From the NCBI GenBank assembly GCA_947488175.1, contig CANKYO010000010.1:1-64000 (forward strand): a DNA stretch of 64,000 bases, read 5' to 3'. Position 1 is the first letter of the stretch, and every line of letters begins with the position of its first letter. Positions 16,242 to 24,368 of the stretch are shown here, in pieces. Position numbers and translations under genes: made by a program. This DNA comes from an uncultured Paracoccaceae bacterium (GTDB lineage Bacteria; Pseudomonadota; Alphaproteobacteria; Rhodobacterales; Rhodobacteraceae). The notes beneath the pieces were generated by a model that worked only from the letters and a program-made list of their open reading frames with translations, did not search any database and was not told the origin of the DNA.

Positions 16242-16882
16242 TCCGCCTATGGGGGCGTGACACGTCCACAAATGTACAGAAGGTTCTTTGGCTAAGTGCG
16301 GAATTGGGTTTGACGGTAGATCACCGTCAGGTGGGTGGCCCCTTTGGCGGCCTCGATACGCCGGAATTCCGACGACTGAACCCCAACGGCACGATCCCCG
16401 TTCTGGAATACGGAACGGCTACTGTCTGGGAGTCCCATGCCATCCTGCGGTTCCTCGCGACGAAAACCGGCGCGACCGGCATCTACCCGACAGATTCAGA
16501 GGCGCGGTCCTTTGATGACAGTTGGTTGGACTGGCATTCAAACGTCTATTGGCCACCGATCAGGACCCTGTTTCTGGAAGGATGGCGGGACAAGGTGTTG
16601 CGCTTTGAGTCTGGCGAGGGAAAGGCGCTGTTCACGCGCATCGATCACAACATGTCATTGCTGGCGGAAAACCGGCTGACGGATGTGCAGACCTTGGATC
16701 AAGGCCTGCGACTGAGCGACATACCCTTGGCCGTCGGCATCAGCAGACTACGGACGATGCTGCCGGAGTATGAATTGCCAGCCGTGGTCGAGGATTGGTT
16801 TGAAGCACTGACGAAACGCCCCGCATTTGACGTCGTGCACCATGCAGAAACAAAATTGAGGACCCCAGACCATGCAGGATAA
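16238..16882 (+). CDS. Glutathione S-transferase family protein
   Basis: A 214-residue protein, started at the ATG at 16238 because it overlaps the preceding stop (ATGA); an upstream TTG is unlikely. The N-terminal thioredoxin-like half (1-80) has STNVQKVLWLSAELGL with Ser/Asn near the glutathione thiol, NPNGTIPVLE (cis-Pro loop) and WESHAILRFL (Glu-Ser that binds the gamma-glutamyl group). The C-terminal helical domain ends near residue 195. In this operon it may reduce a quinone adduct or cleave an ether or halide with glutathione. Two more GST genes follow within 3.5 kb. Confidence 0.8.
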   Translation: MIRLWGRDTSTNVQKVLWLSAELGLTVDHRQVGGPFGGLDTPEFRRLNPNGTIPVLEYGTATVWESHAILRFLATKTGATGIYPTDSEARSFDDSWLDWHSNVYWPPIRTLFLEGWRDKVLRFESGEGKALFTRIDHNMSLLAENRLTDVQTLDQGLRLSDIPLAVGISRLRTMLPEYELPAVVEDWFEALTKRPAFDVVHHAETKLRTPDHAG

Positions 16883-17534
16883 CTTTGGGAATGCCGCGTC
16901 CAACACTGATGCCACATTCAAACTGGCCTTCAAGAGTGTTGCGATCTCAGTAGCAAATCTTGACCGCAGCATCGCTTTCTATGAAAGGGTTCTGGGCTTC
17001 GGCGTCACCTCCCGAACCTATTTTGAACCTGTATCAGCGCATGTTGCATTCATCGCCTCCGGCGCGCTGCAACTCGAACTGTTGGAGGTGACGGGTTCAT
17101 CGCGGTTGAAACAACTGGATGCGGCACCGCCGGATCATCTCCTTACCCAAGGGTTCAAGGCCATCGTTCTTGAGGTGCCTGATCTGGGTGGGTTTACCGC
17201 ACATCTGGACACCGAGGACGTCGATGTCGTTTGGCGCGAATTGGTGCTGGATGATACAGGATCGGTATCCACCCTTTTTCGCGACCCCGATGGGAACCTG
17301 ATCAGTGTCTTCGGGGTGAAAGATGATTTATTTCTATTATTGGAACACATCGAACGGACACAAGGTCGCGATCTGTCTCGAAGAATTGCGGCTCGACTAT
17401 CAGGTGCATACGATCAACATCCAGAACAACGAACAGTTCACACCTGCGTTTCTGGACATCAATCCGAACAACAAGATACCCGCGATCGTCGATCATGCGC
17501 CGCACGACCATGTGCCACCTCAAACACTTTTTGA
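16872..17534 (+). CDS. VOC (glyoxalase-like) protein with a run-on tail overlapping the next gene
   Basis: The first 150 residues form a vicinal-oxygen-chelate domain: SVAISVANLDRSIAFYERVLG, a second half from residue 85, and the closing FRDPDGNLISVFG. Family members of this size chelate a metal and act as lyases, isomerases or dioxygenases. The homology stops at about residue 150, where the GST ATG at 17323 begins in another frame; the last 70 residues are arginine- and cysteine-rich with no domain and share 212 bp with the GST. A lost stop codon or an indel near 17320 explains this best. The catalytic metal ligands of glyoxalase I are only partly recognisable, so the activity is open. Confidence 0.65.
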   Translation: MQDNFGNAASNTDATFKLAFKSVAISVANLDRSIAFYERVLGFGVTSRTYFEPVSAHVAFIASGALQLELLEVTGSSRLKQLDAAPPDHLLTQGFKAIVLEVPDLGGFTAHLDTEDVDVVWRELVLDDTGSVSTLFRDPDGNLISVFGVKDDLFLLLEHIERTQGRDLSRRIAARLSGAYDQHPEQRTVHTCVSGHQSEQQDTRDRRSCAARPCATSNTF

Positions 17535-17955
17535 ATCCGGGGCCATCTTGCTTTATCTCGCTGAAAAAACGGACAAATTCCTGCCGCACGACACAACGGA
17601 ACGGTTCAACGTGTTGAAGTGGCTGTTCTGGCAAGCCGCCGGATTTGGTCCGATGCTTGGCCAAGCGCACCACTTCAACCGCAAAGCCCCTCAAGACGCA
17701 ACATACGCGCGGGATCGCTACAACAGCGAAGCACAGCATCTATATGGGGTGTTAGAACGCCAACTCACCGGGCAGGCATACGTTACGGGGGCGTATTCCA
17801 TCGCCGACATGATGATCTTTCCCTGGGTGCGGAGGCATGACTGGCAGCGCATCGACTTGAATGACTTTCCAAATGTGTCGAAATGGCATGACAGAGTCGG
17901 GAGCCGACCCGCAGTCAAAACAGCCTACATGCTCCCAGCAAGGCTGCACCTTTAA
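17323..17955 (+). CDS. Glutathione S-transferase (YfcG/Nu-class-like)
   Basis: A 210-residue GST. TSNGHKVAICLEELRL is the N-terminal glutathione site, NPNNKIPAIVDH the cis-Pro loop and LFESGAILLYLAEKT the Glu-Ser site. This arrangement is that of YfcG/Ure2-like Nu-class enzymes, which show disulfide-bond or peroxide reductase activity. The start lies inside the VOC frame, and the gene ends the operon, its stop overlapping the converging tetR stop. It is 25-30 percent similar by eye to the GST at 19066, from which it may have arisen by duplication. Confidence 0.8.
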   Translation: MIYFYYWNTSNGHKVAICLEELRLDYQVHTINIQNNEQFTPAFLDINPNNKIPAIVDHAPHDHVPPQTLFESGAILLYLAEKTDKFLPHDTTERFNVLKWLFWQAAGFGPMLGQAHHFNRKAPQDATYARDRYNSEAQHLYGVLERQLTGQAYVTGAYSIADMMIFPWVRRHDWQRIDLNDFPNVSKWHDRVGSRPAVKTAYMLPARLHL

Positions 17956-18527
17956 CGCTTGGCCAACAGCACCAGATCGACAACGGAATCCAGGTCGTTC
18001 CGGCTAGCGTTCGTTCTGGCGGAAACGGAAAGCCCGCGCATCAGGACGAGGATGCTTGCCGCTGACTCCTTCGGATCGGGATCGCCCAACTCTGCTAATC
18101 TCGCCGCTATTGCCGCCTGAGTCGCCTCCGCTTGCGCGGCCACCAGCGCGTTAGCTTCTGCATCCTGTGACATCAACGCACCATTCAGCACCATGCACCC
18201 TTTGATGTCCCCAGATGAATACACTTCGGCGGACGCCCGAAGGACTTTCTCCCAGACCTCGAAGGGTGTCGTGGCGGCTGCAAGTGCAGCGCTGACAAAC
18301 CTGCCGGTCGAATTGGCATAGTTCTCGACCGCGCGTGTGTAGAGACCCAACTTGTTGCCAAAAGCGGCGTAAAGTGATGTTGGCGTGACCCCCAACGTTT
18401 CGCAAATTTCACTCATCCCCACTGTGTCGAAACCACGACCGGCAAATAGGGCTTGGGCCTGAACAACACCCACATCCACGTCAAATTTCCGGGGTCGGCC
18501 TCTAGATCTTTTTTTTGCAGTGGTCAT
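17952..18527 (-). CDS. TetR-family regulator
   Basis: A 191-residue repressor-type protein started at 18527 (MTTAKKRSRGRPRKF); the open frame reaches 18569 without homology. The N-terminal helix-turn-helix reads FDTVGMSEICETLGVTPTSL and is followed by YAAFGNKLGLY, as in the AcrR/RutR branch that senses small electrophiles. It is transcribed away from the monooxygenase-fold and GST genes at 18634, which it probably controls; the 106-bp gap holds a weak TAGT-N7-ACTA palindrome at 18561. Its stop overlaps the GST stop of the catabolic operon by 4 bp. Confidence 0.85.
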   Translation of the reverse strand: MTTAKKRSRGRPRKFDVDVGVVQAQALFAGRGFDTVGMSEICETLGVTPTSLYAAFGNKLGLYTRAVENYANSTGRFVSAALAAATTPFEVWEKVLRASAEVYSSGDIKGCMVLNGALMSQDAEANALVAAQAEATQAAIAARLAELGDPDPKESAASILVLMRGLSVSARTNASRNDLDSVVDLVLLAKR

Positions 18528-18633
18528 TACATTATTCTCTTGACGCTGGTTCTCATATATTAGTAACACTCACTACATTAATCAGTTGCCCCTCTGTTTT
18601 CAACTGATTTGTCAAAACCTAAGGAAATTCCAA

Positions 18634-19062
18634 ATGTTCCCTACCTCAAATCTGCCTTCCTTGAAAGGCGCTCTGCTTGCCGCCGCTCTGATCTTCACAC
18701 CTGTGCTCGCGTCGGCTCAAGAGGCAACAGCGACCCTGACCACAACCGGCGATCACGTCACTTTCGTCAACATCATGAAACCCAATGACGGCGTGAGCCT
18801 TGATGAACTGGCCACGCAGTTGACCACGGCGATGGCAAACGATGCCAGCAAGATGCCGGGGTTTCGCAGCGCGTCGGTGCATGTCAGCCGCGACAACAGC
18901 TATGTGCTGAACTACGCACAATGGGATGACGTTGCCTCGGTCGACGCCGTCGTCGCAGCGCTGCAATCCGGGTCCTTGCCTGATCTGGCACAGGCTTTCT
19001 CGATGTCCTCGCCAGAGTTCCATCCGTACGACGTGTTCAGCATCACGCTGCCGAGCGAGTAA
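18634..19062 (+). CDS. Exported ABM-domain (antibiotic biosynthesis monooxygenase fold) protein
   Basis: A 142-residue protein with a Sec signal peptide (about residues 1-30, cut near ASAQ), started at 18634 behind AAGGAAA. The mature part is one ABM ferredoxin-like domain, seen in FRSASVHVSRDNSYVLNYAQWD. Cytoplasmic ABM proteins oxidise quinol-type compounds without cofactor or bind haem; an exported one is less usual. It is followed after 3 bp by a GST and faces a TetR gene, so the three form a likely stress-response unit beside the aromatic genes. Confidence 0.75.
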   Translation: MFPTSNLPSLKGALLAAALIFTPVLASAQEATATLTTTGDHVTFVNIMKPNDGVSLDELATQLTTAMANDASKMPGFRSASVHVSRDNSYVLNYAQWDDVASVDAVVAALQSGSLPDLAQAFSMSSPEFHPYDVFSITLPSE

Positions 19063-19065
19063 GAC

Positions 19066-19740
19066 ATGGCTGATCTCACATTCTTCTTTCACCCCTCCCC
19101 CAACCCACTGAAGGTTGCACTGATGCTTGAAGAGCTCGGGCTCGACTACGCGGTCAAGCCCGTGGATACCTTCAAGGGCGAACAACACGAGCCGGACTTT
19201 CTTGCGGTCAACCCAAATGCCAAACTGCCTGCGTTGCAGGACGGCGCAGTCACCGTGTTCGATTCAAACGCCATTCTGCTTTACCTGGCAGACAAGCATG
19301 GCCAATTTCTGCCCGCGTCCTCTGACGGGAAGGCGCAGGTGCTTAGCTGGCATATGTTCGTTGCAACGGGCCTCTCGCCGTTTTCCGGTCAAGCCGTGCA
19401 CTTCCTTAAAATGTGCCCGGAGGATATTCCCTACGCAAAAAACCGGTACGAAAAGGAAGTGATACGTCACTATGCGATCCTGGACGAACGTCTGAAATCG
19501 AACCCCTATATCGCTGGCACGGACTATTCGATTGCAGATATCGGCGCGTGGGGCTGGATGAATTTTGCACCCTACATCTTCGACGACGGACTGGCGCGGT
19601 TCCCGAACGTTGAGCGGCTGTTCAACGAGATTTCAGCCCGTCCCGCCGCACAGCGGGTCAACGCGGTGAAAGAGAAATTCGAGTTCAAGCAGGACTTCGA
19701 TGAAGAAACGCAAAAGGCTCTGTTTCCGCAGAACGTTTAA
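19066..19740 (+). CDS. Glutathione S-transferase
   Basis: A 224-residue GST with the usual two domains. The motifs SPNPLKVALMLEELGLDY, NPNAKLPALQDG and FDSNAILLYLADK mark the glutathione site; the acidic residue before the serine is Asp rather than Glu. The C-terminal domain carries YIAGTDYSIADIGAWGW, the N-capping motif of the family. It follows the exported ABM gene by 3 bp and shares its probable TetR control. It is the last gene before the hairpin at 19747 and the truncated integrase. Confidence 0.85.
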   Translation: MADLTFFFHPSPNPLKVALMLEELGLDYAVKPVDTFKGEQHEPDFLAVNPNAKLPALQDGAVTVFDSNAILLYLADKHGQFLPASSDGKAQVLSWHMFVATGLSPFSGQAVHFLKMCPEDIPYAKNRYEKEVIRHYAILDERLKSNPYIAGTDYSIADIGAWGWMNFAPYIFDDGLARFPNVERLFNEISARPAAQRVNAVKEKFEFKQDFDEETQKALFPQNV

Positions 19741-19746
19741 CCATTG

Positions 19747-19784
19747 GAGAGTGCTCTGTCGCCTATGGGCGATTGGGCACTCTC
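19747..19784 (+). terminator. Hairpin after the GST gene
   Basis: GAGAGTGC at 19747 pairs with GCACTCTC ending at 19784, and the inner bases continue the pairing with one mismatch around a TATG loop, making a stem of about 17 bp. It starts 6 bp after the GST stop. There is no U-run, so termination is likely but unproven. Confidence 0.5.
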
Positions 19785-19789
19785 ACTGT

Positions 19790-20533
19790 GTAGAGTCCCC
19801 GTTTGCGGACATCCGGATCACTGTGAAGATCCCGCGGAAGCTGCCGCGCCCCATCGATCGAGACATCCTTCGAGCGGTTCTTCAAGCTGGTGAGGGCCCA
19901 ATGGCTATGCGGTCGAAGCCGGGATCGGACGCCGCGGCGTCGGCCTCGCAAGATCGTGTCACGCTCCTGATCATCAAGCTGCTCATCGTGACAGGGTTGC
20001 GGATCAGTGAACTCACAAATCTAAAGGTCCGTGACGTCTCGCCGGACGGCGGCCAGATTCTTGTAAACGGCAAAGGTAGCAAGGAGCGGATTGTCTTCGT
20101 GCCCAACCGCGAACTGCAGGAAGAGTTTCAACGCTACTGCCAGCTGCGTACTGAACGAGGCTCCATTGCAGCGTCCCTGTTCCTCAACACAGTCGGACGC
20201 CGACTTCGCGCAGCGACTTTCCGAAAGCGGTTGCGGGCGCTGTCGAAACGCCTCGGCATCGAACCCCACCTGACCCCACACCGGTTCAGACACTCGGCGG
20301 CGACGCTGCTGATCGAAGAAGGTATCGACATTCGGATGGTTCAGGCGCTCCTCGGGCATGCGAACCTAAAGACCACCGAGATCTATGTACGGGTTTCGAA
20401 CCACGCGCTGCGTCGCGCGTTGGAACGGGTCGACGTTCTCGCCGCAATCGGGCATTTGGAAGAAAGCGGTAGTTCGCTAAAGATGCATAGGTTACCCAAG
20501 CGCGTAGAGGATAGTCGATCCTGCAAGCTCTAG
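19790..20533 (+). pseudogene. 5'-truncated tyrosine recombinase (integrase)
   Basis: Similarity to XerC/D-like integrases begins abruptly at residues SPFADIRITVK, directly after the GST hairpin, so the N-terminal core-binding domain is missing. The catalytic domain is complete: Arg in TGLRISEL, Lys in GKGSKERIVFV, HxxR in HRFRH, His in GHANLK and the nucleophile Tyr in EIYVRV. An internal ATG at 19901 could make a 210-residue catalytic fragment, but without the DNA-clamp half it should not work alone. It marks the joint between the catabolic cluster and the defence-like island. Confidence 0.75.
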
Positions 20534-20609
20534 CGCTTCGCTTCATCCGTCACGCACGTTAAGATTGAGCTAGTTTCGCCGGGGAAATAGTACTAAATAT
20601 CGGAGGATA

Positions 20610-21986
20610 TTGGAAAAATTCATTGAGAGCGCGATGGTAGTTGATTGGCAAGAGCGTCGGAGCGGATGGAAAAAGCGAGATAGCGACGCCCGTAGCGATT
20701 GGGATGTGGACTATGCGCGTGTAATTCACTCTGCATCTTTTCGGCGTCTTCAAGGGAAAACACAGATCCTCAACCTTGGAGATAGTGACTTTTATCGTAC
20801 TCGACTGACTCATTCGCTTGAAGTTGCGCAAATTGCAGCCGGAGTGACCAGACAAGTTGAGTTGGACAATCGCGGCCATGAAGCGCTTAAATTTTTCCCC
20901 CAACTACCTTTGATCCAAACAATTGCGTGCTGCCATGATTTGGGGCACCCGCCATTCGGGCACGGCGGTGAAGTCGCTTTGAACTACTGCATGCGCAACA
21001 ACGGAGGGTTTGAAGGCAACGGGCAGACTTTGCGAATTTTGTCCCGATTGGAAAAGTTCTCTAAGGCTGACGGAGCGGATCTAACTCGGCGCACGCTACT
21101 GGGAACGCTGAAGTATCCCGTTAGCTTTTCCGCAGTCAACGGCACTGAGATGATCCCCCAGTTGACTGATGGAACAAGCACGGTGCAACTGATTGATCGC
21201 AGTAAATCAAAACCTCCGAAATGCTACATGCAAAGCGAAGAAGAATTGGTAGATTGGCTCTTCACGGGGATATCGATTTCCGATCAAGACGCGTTTCGCT
21301 CGTTTAGGGAAACTGATGGAGGAAAAAAACATGGCAAATCGCTGCATAAATCTCTGGATTGTAGCATCATGGATTTGGCCGACGACATTTCCTACGGCAT
21401 CCATGATTTCGAAGATGTGCTTTCGCTTGGCCTGATCACGAGGGAAGATTTCGAAAAATTTGTCACTCCAGCCCAATGTTCGGCTTATCTGGATTATCTG
21501 AAGAACAGATACCCTCACGACTACGAAAATGATGTCTACTCCAGATTTCTAGGTCAGTTATTCGGTGGAAGCCAAGAAAGAAAACACGCAATAAGCCGTC
21601 TGGTAGGATTTTTCATTGGATGCGCCGAGATCCTGGAGGTGCCAGAATTCGTCGAACCTATGTTGAGGTTTCGGATTATTTTGGGAAGAGGAGCAGACCC
21701 GTTCTTGGACGCACTCAAGCAACTCGTCCGCGAAGTTGTGATTTTTAGTCCAGAAGTTCAACACCTTGAATTCAAAGGGCAGCAAATGGTGGTGGCGGTC
21801 TTCGAAGCACTTCAGTCTGAACCAAAGGCTTTCTTACCTAAGGATCAGTTTCAAGTTCTTGAAGCAAATGAGGGTGATCTCAGAATCATATGTGACTTCG
21901 TTGCTGGGATGACGGACAGCTTTCTCATGAAAACTTACGAGCGCCTATTCAGCCCACGTCTTGGTTCGGTGTTTGACAAGCTATGA
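20610..21986 (+). CDS. dgt: Deoxyguanosinetriphosphate triphosphohydrolase-like protein
   Basis: A 458-residue HD-domain protein of the dGTPase family, which hydrolyses dGTP (or other dNTPs) to the nucleoside and triphosphate. The metal-binding set is His68 in RTRLTHSLE, His109-Asp110 in CCHDLGHPPFGHGGE and an aspartate in DLADDISYG near residue 260. ASFRRLQGKTQ is the family N-terminal signature. A TTG at 20610 behind GGAGG is the listed start; the ATG at 20634 is equally possible. Phage-infection-triggered dNTP depletion is a known defence by this family. Its place between a broken integrase and toxin-antitoxin and ubiquitin-like genes supports that role over housekeeping. Confidence 0.85.
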   Translation: MEKFIESAMVVDWQERRSGWKKRDSDARSDWDVDYARVIHSASFRRLQGKTQILNLGDSDFYRTRLTHSLEVAQIAAGVTRQVELDNRGHEALKFFPQLPLIQTIACCHDLGHPPFGHGGEVALNYCMRNNGGFEGNGQTLRILSRLEKFSKADGADLTRRTLLGTLKYPVSFSAVNGTEMIPQLTDGTSTVQLIDRSKSKPPKCYMQSEEELVDWLFTGISISDQDAFRSFRETDGGKKHGKSLHKSLDCSIMDLADDISYGIHDFEDVLSLGLITREDFEKFVTPAQCSAYLDYLKNRYPHDYENDVYSRFLGQLFGGSQERKHAISRLVGFFIGCAEILEVPEFVEPMLRFRIILGRGADPFLDALKQLVREVVIFSPEVQHLEFKGQQMVVAVFEALQSEPKAFLPKDQFQVLEANEGDLRIICDFVAGMTDSFLMKTYERLFSPRLGSVFDKL

Positions 21987-22072
21987 CGCACCTTGTCGCT
22001 GGTTAGATTGCTAAAACTAGCTGGAGGAATGACTCATGAAGTGTGAAGAGTCTACTTCGGTCGCTACCTCAA

Positions 22073-22789
22073 TCACGCAGCTAAGACTTTCTCCGGTCCC
22101 GAAAGCTCCTCAGGCACGATTTCTTCACCCTTGTTGTTAAATGCGTAAATTGAAGAAATCCTTTCTCCATCCCATCGAAAACGATAATGTTCTGTCTGAA
22201 TCGTTTTGCCTAAGGCGTTCTTGTTTATGACTGCAACACATTTCGCAGTTGGGCGTTCAATTGGGGAGAAAAGGACCCCATCCAGATCGTTGGGAACTGT
22301 CTTCCCAATTTCAAGTTTGGCACTTCGCTCCATGTCAGGGGGCAGATGTTGAAGGTCCACAAACCGTCCATCGACAGGTGTCTTGAACATTCGCATGTCT
22401 AGATCTCTTGGGCCCTCCTTCGTTCGAGAGAGGAAGAGCTCTCTCCGTCTCACGGCTACTGCCAATGCTGTTTGAGGATCGTCAGCCAATTCCAAGGCCG
22501 GTCGCATAGGGCCAAAAAACCGGCTGCCTTCTGGGTTGATGTATTTGAAGGGTGCGAGGTTCCAGTTCTGCAGCTGAGGGGTGTTTGGGTCTCCGAAGAT
22601 TTCTAGAAGGCGGGGTTCAGACCGCAAACGAGGATTGGTAAGGTTCTCCACTTTGACAAGATCATCAATCCGGTCATTGGCTACGAGCCCCTCGTAAACC
22701 GATACTGGGGGAAAGCGTGAAGGGATCAGTCGGTAGGTGGCCGCATTGAAATGTGCTGTTTCCACGTCAACCTCCCCGCTGCGCGTCAA
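22073..22789 (-). CDS. RES-domain toxin
   Basis: A 238-residue RES-family protein, the toxin of a RES/Xre module. Characterised members degrade NAD+ or ADP-ribosylate metabolic enzymes. The domain begins at TYRLIPSRFPPVSVYEGL near residue 19, with conserved Arg and Tyr, and the later RRRELFLSR and LDGVLFSPI segments hold the other polar positions. It overlaps the upstream antitoxin gene by 23 bp, as is normal for these pairs. It converges on the dGTPase gene. Confidence 0.8.
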   Translation of the reverse strand: MTRSGEVDVETAHFNAATYRLIPSRFPPVSVYEGLVANDRIDDLVKVENLTNPRLRSEPRLLEIFGDPNTPQLQNWNLAPFKYINPEGSRFFGPMRPALELADDPQTALAVAVRRRELFLSRTKEGPRDLDMRMFKTPVDGRFVDLQHLPPDMERSAKLEIGKTVPNDLDGVLFSPIERPTAKCVAVINKNALGKTIQTEHYRFRWDGERISSIYAFNNKGEEIVPEELSGPEKVLAA

Positions 22790-23159
22790 TGTACTGACGT
22801 ACTTCTAGGAGTGCTGACATCTCGCCGCCCAGCATGATCTGTAGAGCGGTTTGGCCGTCCCAATAGTCGTTGCGCTTATTGATCCATGCTTCACCGTGCT
22901 CATCCTGTGTGAACAGAATGCGCAACGCCTTCCAGATGCTTAAGATGTGGGAGAGACGTTCTGTTGTGTCGTTCGGAAGGTTACCACCCTCTTTTTTCCA
23001 TTTGAAGAATGTCGATCGACCAGGCGAGCCTAACAGGATGATTTGCTCGTCAGTAGATAATTTCCATCGCTCCGCGATTTTAAAAAATGCTTCAAGCTCT
23101 GGCTGAATCGTTGCGGCCTGGCCGCTCTGATGAGCGCCAGGCGAGTTGTTTGATGACAT
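22767..23159 (-). CDS. Xre/MbcA/ParS-type antitoxin
   Basis: A 130-residue protein with the MbcA/ParS toxin-binding domain at its C-terminus: EAWINKRNDYWDGQTALQIM is close to the family motif (W, N, F/Y, G, P/A, L). The N-terminal half contains a helix-turn-helix-like stretch from TDEQIILLGSPGRSTFFKW. Antitoxins of this class cap the RES active site and repress their own promoter. It is the first gene of the minus-strand pair and is divergent from the ubiquitin-like operon, whose promoter it shares. Confidence 0.8.
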   Translation of the reverse strand: MSSNNSPGAHQSGQAATIQPELEAFFKIAERWKLSTDEQIILLGSPGRSTFFKWKKEGGNLPNDTTERLSHILSIWKALRILFTQDEHGEAWINKRNDYWDGQTALQIMLGGEMSALLEVRQYIDAQRGG

Positions 23160-23168
23160 TTTACCTCC

Positions 23169-23184
23169 AGTCCTTATATGGACT
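23169..23184. promoter_or_regulatory. Palindromic operator candidate of the RES/Xre pair
   Basis: AGTCC and GGACT flank TTATAT immediately upstream of the antitoxin start, with a TTGACA box overlapping its end in the plus direction. This is the expected place for antitoxin autoregulation. Confidence 0.55.
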
Positions 23185-23225
23185 TGACAATGAATTTAGT
23201 ACGAATGTAGATTTAGTGCACATTC

Positions 23226-23248
23226 GGACTGATTATCAGTATTAGTCC
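23226..23248. promoter_or_regulatory. Second palindromic operator candidate
   Basis: GGACTgAT and ATtAGTCC face each other across 7 bases. The half-sites match those of the palindrome at 23169, so the same protein may bind both and control the divergent ubiquitin-like operon as well. Confidence 0.45.
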
Positions 23249-23293
23249 AAAAACTACACAGATCAAGAGTCTAGATAAAAAAGGAGCATTCTT

Positions 23294-23509
23294 GTGTCGG
23301 GGAAAAAGAACAACAGCAACTATCGCAGTGCAAAGAGCGGGAAGTTCGTCACTTCTAAATATGGACGGTCGCACCCACGAACAACCGTAAAGGAGCGCGG
23401 GGGCAAGTCGGGGAATACCGGTGGTCGATACCGGAGTGCCATAACTGGTCGGTTCGTCACCAACAGGCACGACAAGGCGAGTCCACGCACAACACTTCAC
23501 GAAAAATAA
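23294..23509 (+). CDS. Small basic repeat protein leading the ubiquitin-like operon
   Basis: A 71-residue, arginine/lysine-rich protein started by GTG at 23294 behind AAGGAG. It consists of two near-identical units: YRSAKSGKFVTSKYG...PRTT (from residue 10) and YRSAITGRFVTNRHD...PRTT (from residue 46). The same RSAxTGRFVT core occurs in the small partner of the Fic gene at 4991. It lies 66 bp before the Ubl gene in the same direction. Possible roles are a conjugation substrate, a regulator or an antitoxin. I do not recognise a named family. Confidence 0.6.
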   Translation: MSGKKNNSNYRSAKSGKFVTSKYGRSHPRTTVKERGGKSGNTGGRYRSAITGRFVTNRHDKASPRTTLHEK

Positions 23510-23575
23510 GCGATGAACTTCTGGAATCTCCAGAAGTAAAATTCGCGTTTCGAGTTTCTCGGAAAGGAGAAATCC

Positions 23576-23902
23576 ATGAAACAGCACGATCACAAGAACA
23601 ATGGCTGCAAGCCGAACCCTGAAAAAGGGGGGAGGCAAATCACCGTTACCGTAAATTATCAGGCGCAAACCGAAACTTTGGCATTTGCGCCCAACACAAA
23701 GGTCAAAGACGTCCTGTTGTGGGCGATCAGTATATTCGGAATTGATGCCACGCTTGCGACCGAGATGGAGCTGGCGATTGCAGGTGAGAGCGACGAGCTA
23801 GCAGGCGGCAAACCCCTTGCATCCATTGCCAAGGGTGAAAATGCGCTTGTCTTGGATCTCGTGCGTGGCGACATCGCCAACGGGTGCCCCAATGGTAGCT
23901 GA
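23576..23902 (+). CDS. Ubiquitin-like beta-grasp protein
   Basis: A 108-residue protein with a charged 18-residue leader and one ubiquitin-like domain: QITVTVNYQAQTETLAFAPN opens the beta-hairpin, KVKDVLLWAISIFG is the helix, and NALVLDLVRG the last strand. It corresponds to the modifier of bacterial ubiquitin-like operons (BilA type). Unlike ubiquitin it does not end in Gly-Gly; the C-terminus is IANGCPNGS. Trimming after either NG would leave a terminal glycine, which the neighbouring JAB peptidase could do. The stop overlaps the next gene by 11 bp. Family assignment is from fold pattern and neighbours. Confidence 0.7.
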   Translation: MKQHDHKNNGCKPNPEKGGRQITVTVNYQAQTETLAFAPNTKVKDVLLWAISIFGIDATLATEMELAIAGESDELAGGKPLASIAKGENALVLDLVRGDIANGCPNGS

Positions 23903-24368
23903 CCCATCTAAAGCAAAGGTCGCCGCGGATCTTGGAGACGAGGAGTTCGTCGCCGGTTGTGAGAATGGCCAATGGCGAGTCCTCTCCTTCGACTATCCCA
24001 AGCTCGACTTCGTTATCTCCGCTGTCGAGCCTGATGGTAGTAGCAGTGAATATGGGTTTCGAGCGGATCTTGCAAACTTCCCAGGTGCCGCGCCGATGGT
24101 AAGAATCTGGGATCACGAAAATGATCGACTGTTGCCTAGTGACAGCCGACCGAAGGGTGGACCGCGTCTCGTAGGCGCCTTCAAGGATTGGAGTTCACAC
24201 ACCGTCTACCGCCCATGGGACAGGATGACCGGGCCGCACAATAACAATGCCAGAACGAAACCGCATCTTGGGTGGAATCCAAACCGTCGACTTGTTTTCA
24301 TATTTGAGGATCTTCATGGCCTACTTACTAGCAACGCTCGTGCGTCTTGTGATCGGCAGGTCGCCTGA
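23892..24368 (+). CDS. E2-like protein lacking a core cysteine
   Basis: The ATG at 23892, inside the end of the Ubl gene, gives 158 residues. The layout fits a prokaryotic E2 fold: hydrophobic strands from WRVLSFDYPKLDFVISAV, the turn FPGAAPMVRIWD, then SRPKGGPRLVGAF and YRPWDRMTGPH, ending with WNPNRRLVFIFEDLHGLL. Active bacterial E2s have a cysteine before the RPG-like turn; here that place is tyrosine (VYRPW), and the only cysteines are near residues 23 and 153. It may be an inactive or scaffold E2, a metal-binding CEHH-type relative, or use a terminal cysteine. The last 53 bp overlap the JAB gene. Confidence 0.55.
   Translation: MVADPSKAKVAADLGDEEFVAGCENGQWRVLSFDYPKLDFVISAVEPDGSSSEYGFRADLANFPGAAPMVRIWDHENDRLLPSDSRPKGGPRLVGAFKDWSSHTVYRPWDRMTGPHNNNARTKPHLGWNPNRRLVFIFEDLHGLLTSNARASCDRQVA

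Noticed and set aside
19700..20533. Full-length integrase starting inside the GST gene
   Set aside because: The first 30 codons overlap the GST 3' end and its hairpin and have no similarity to the integrase core-binding domain, so the gene is treated as truncated.
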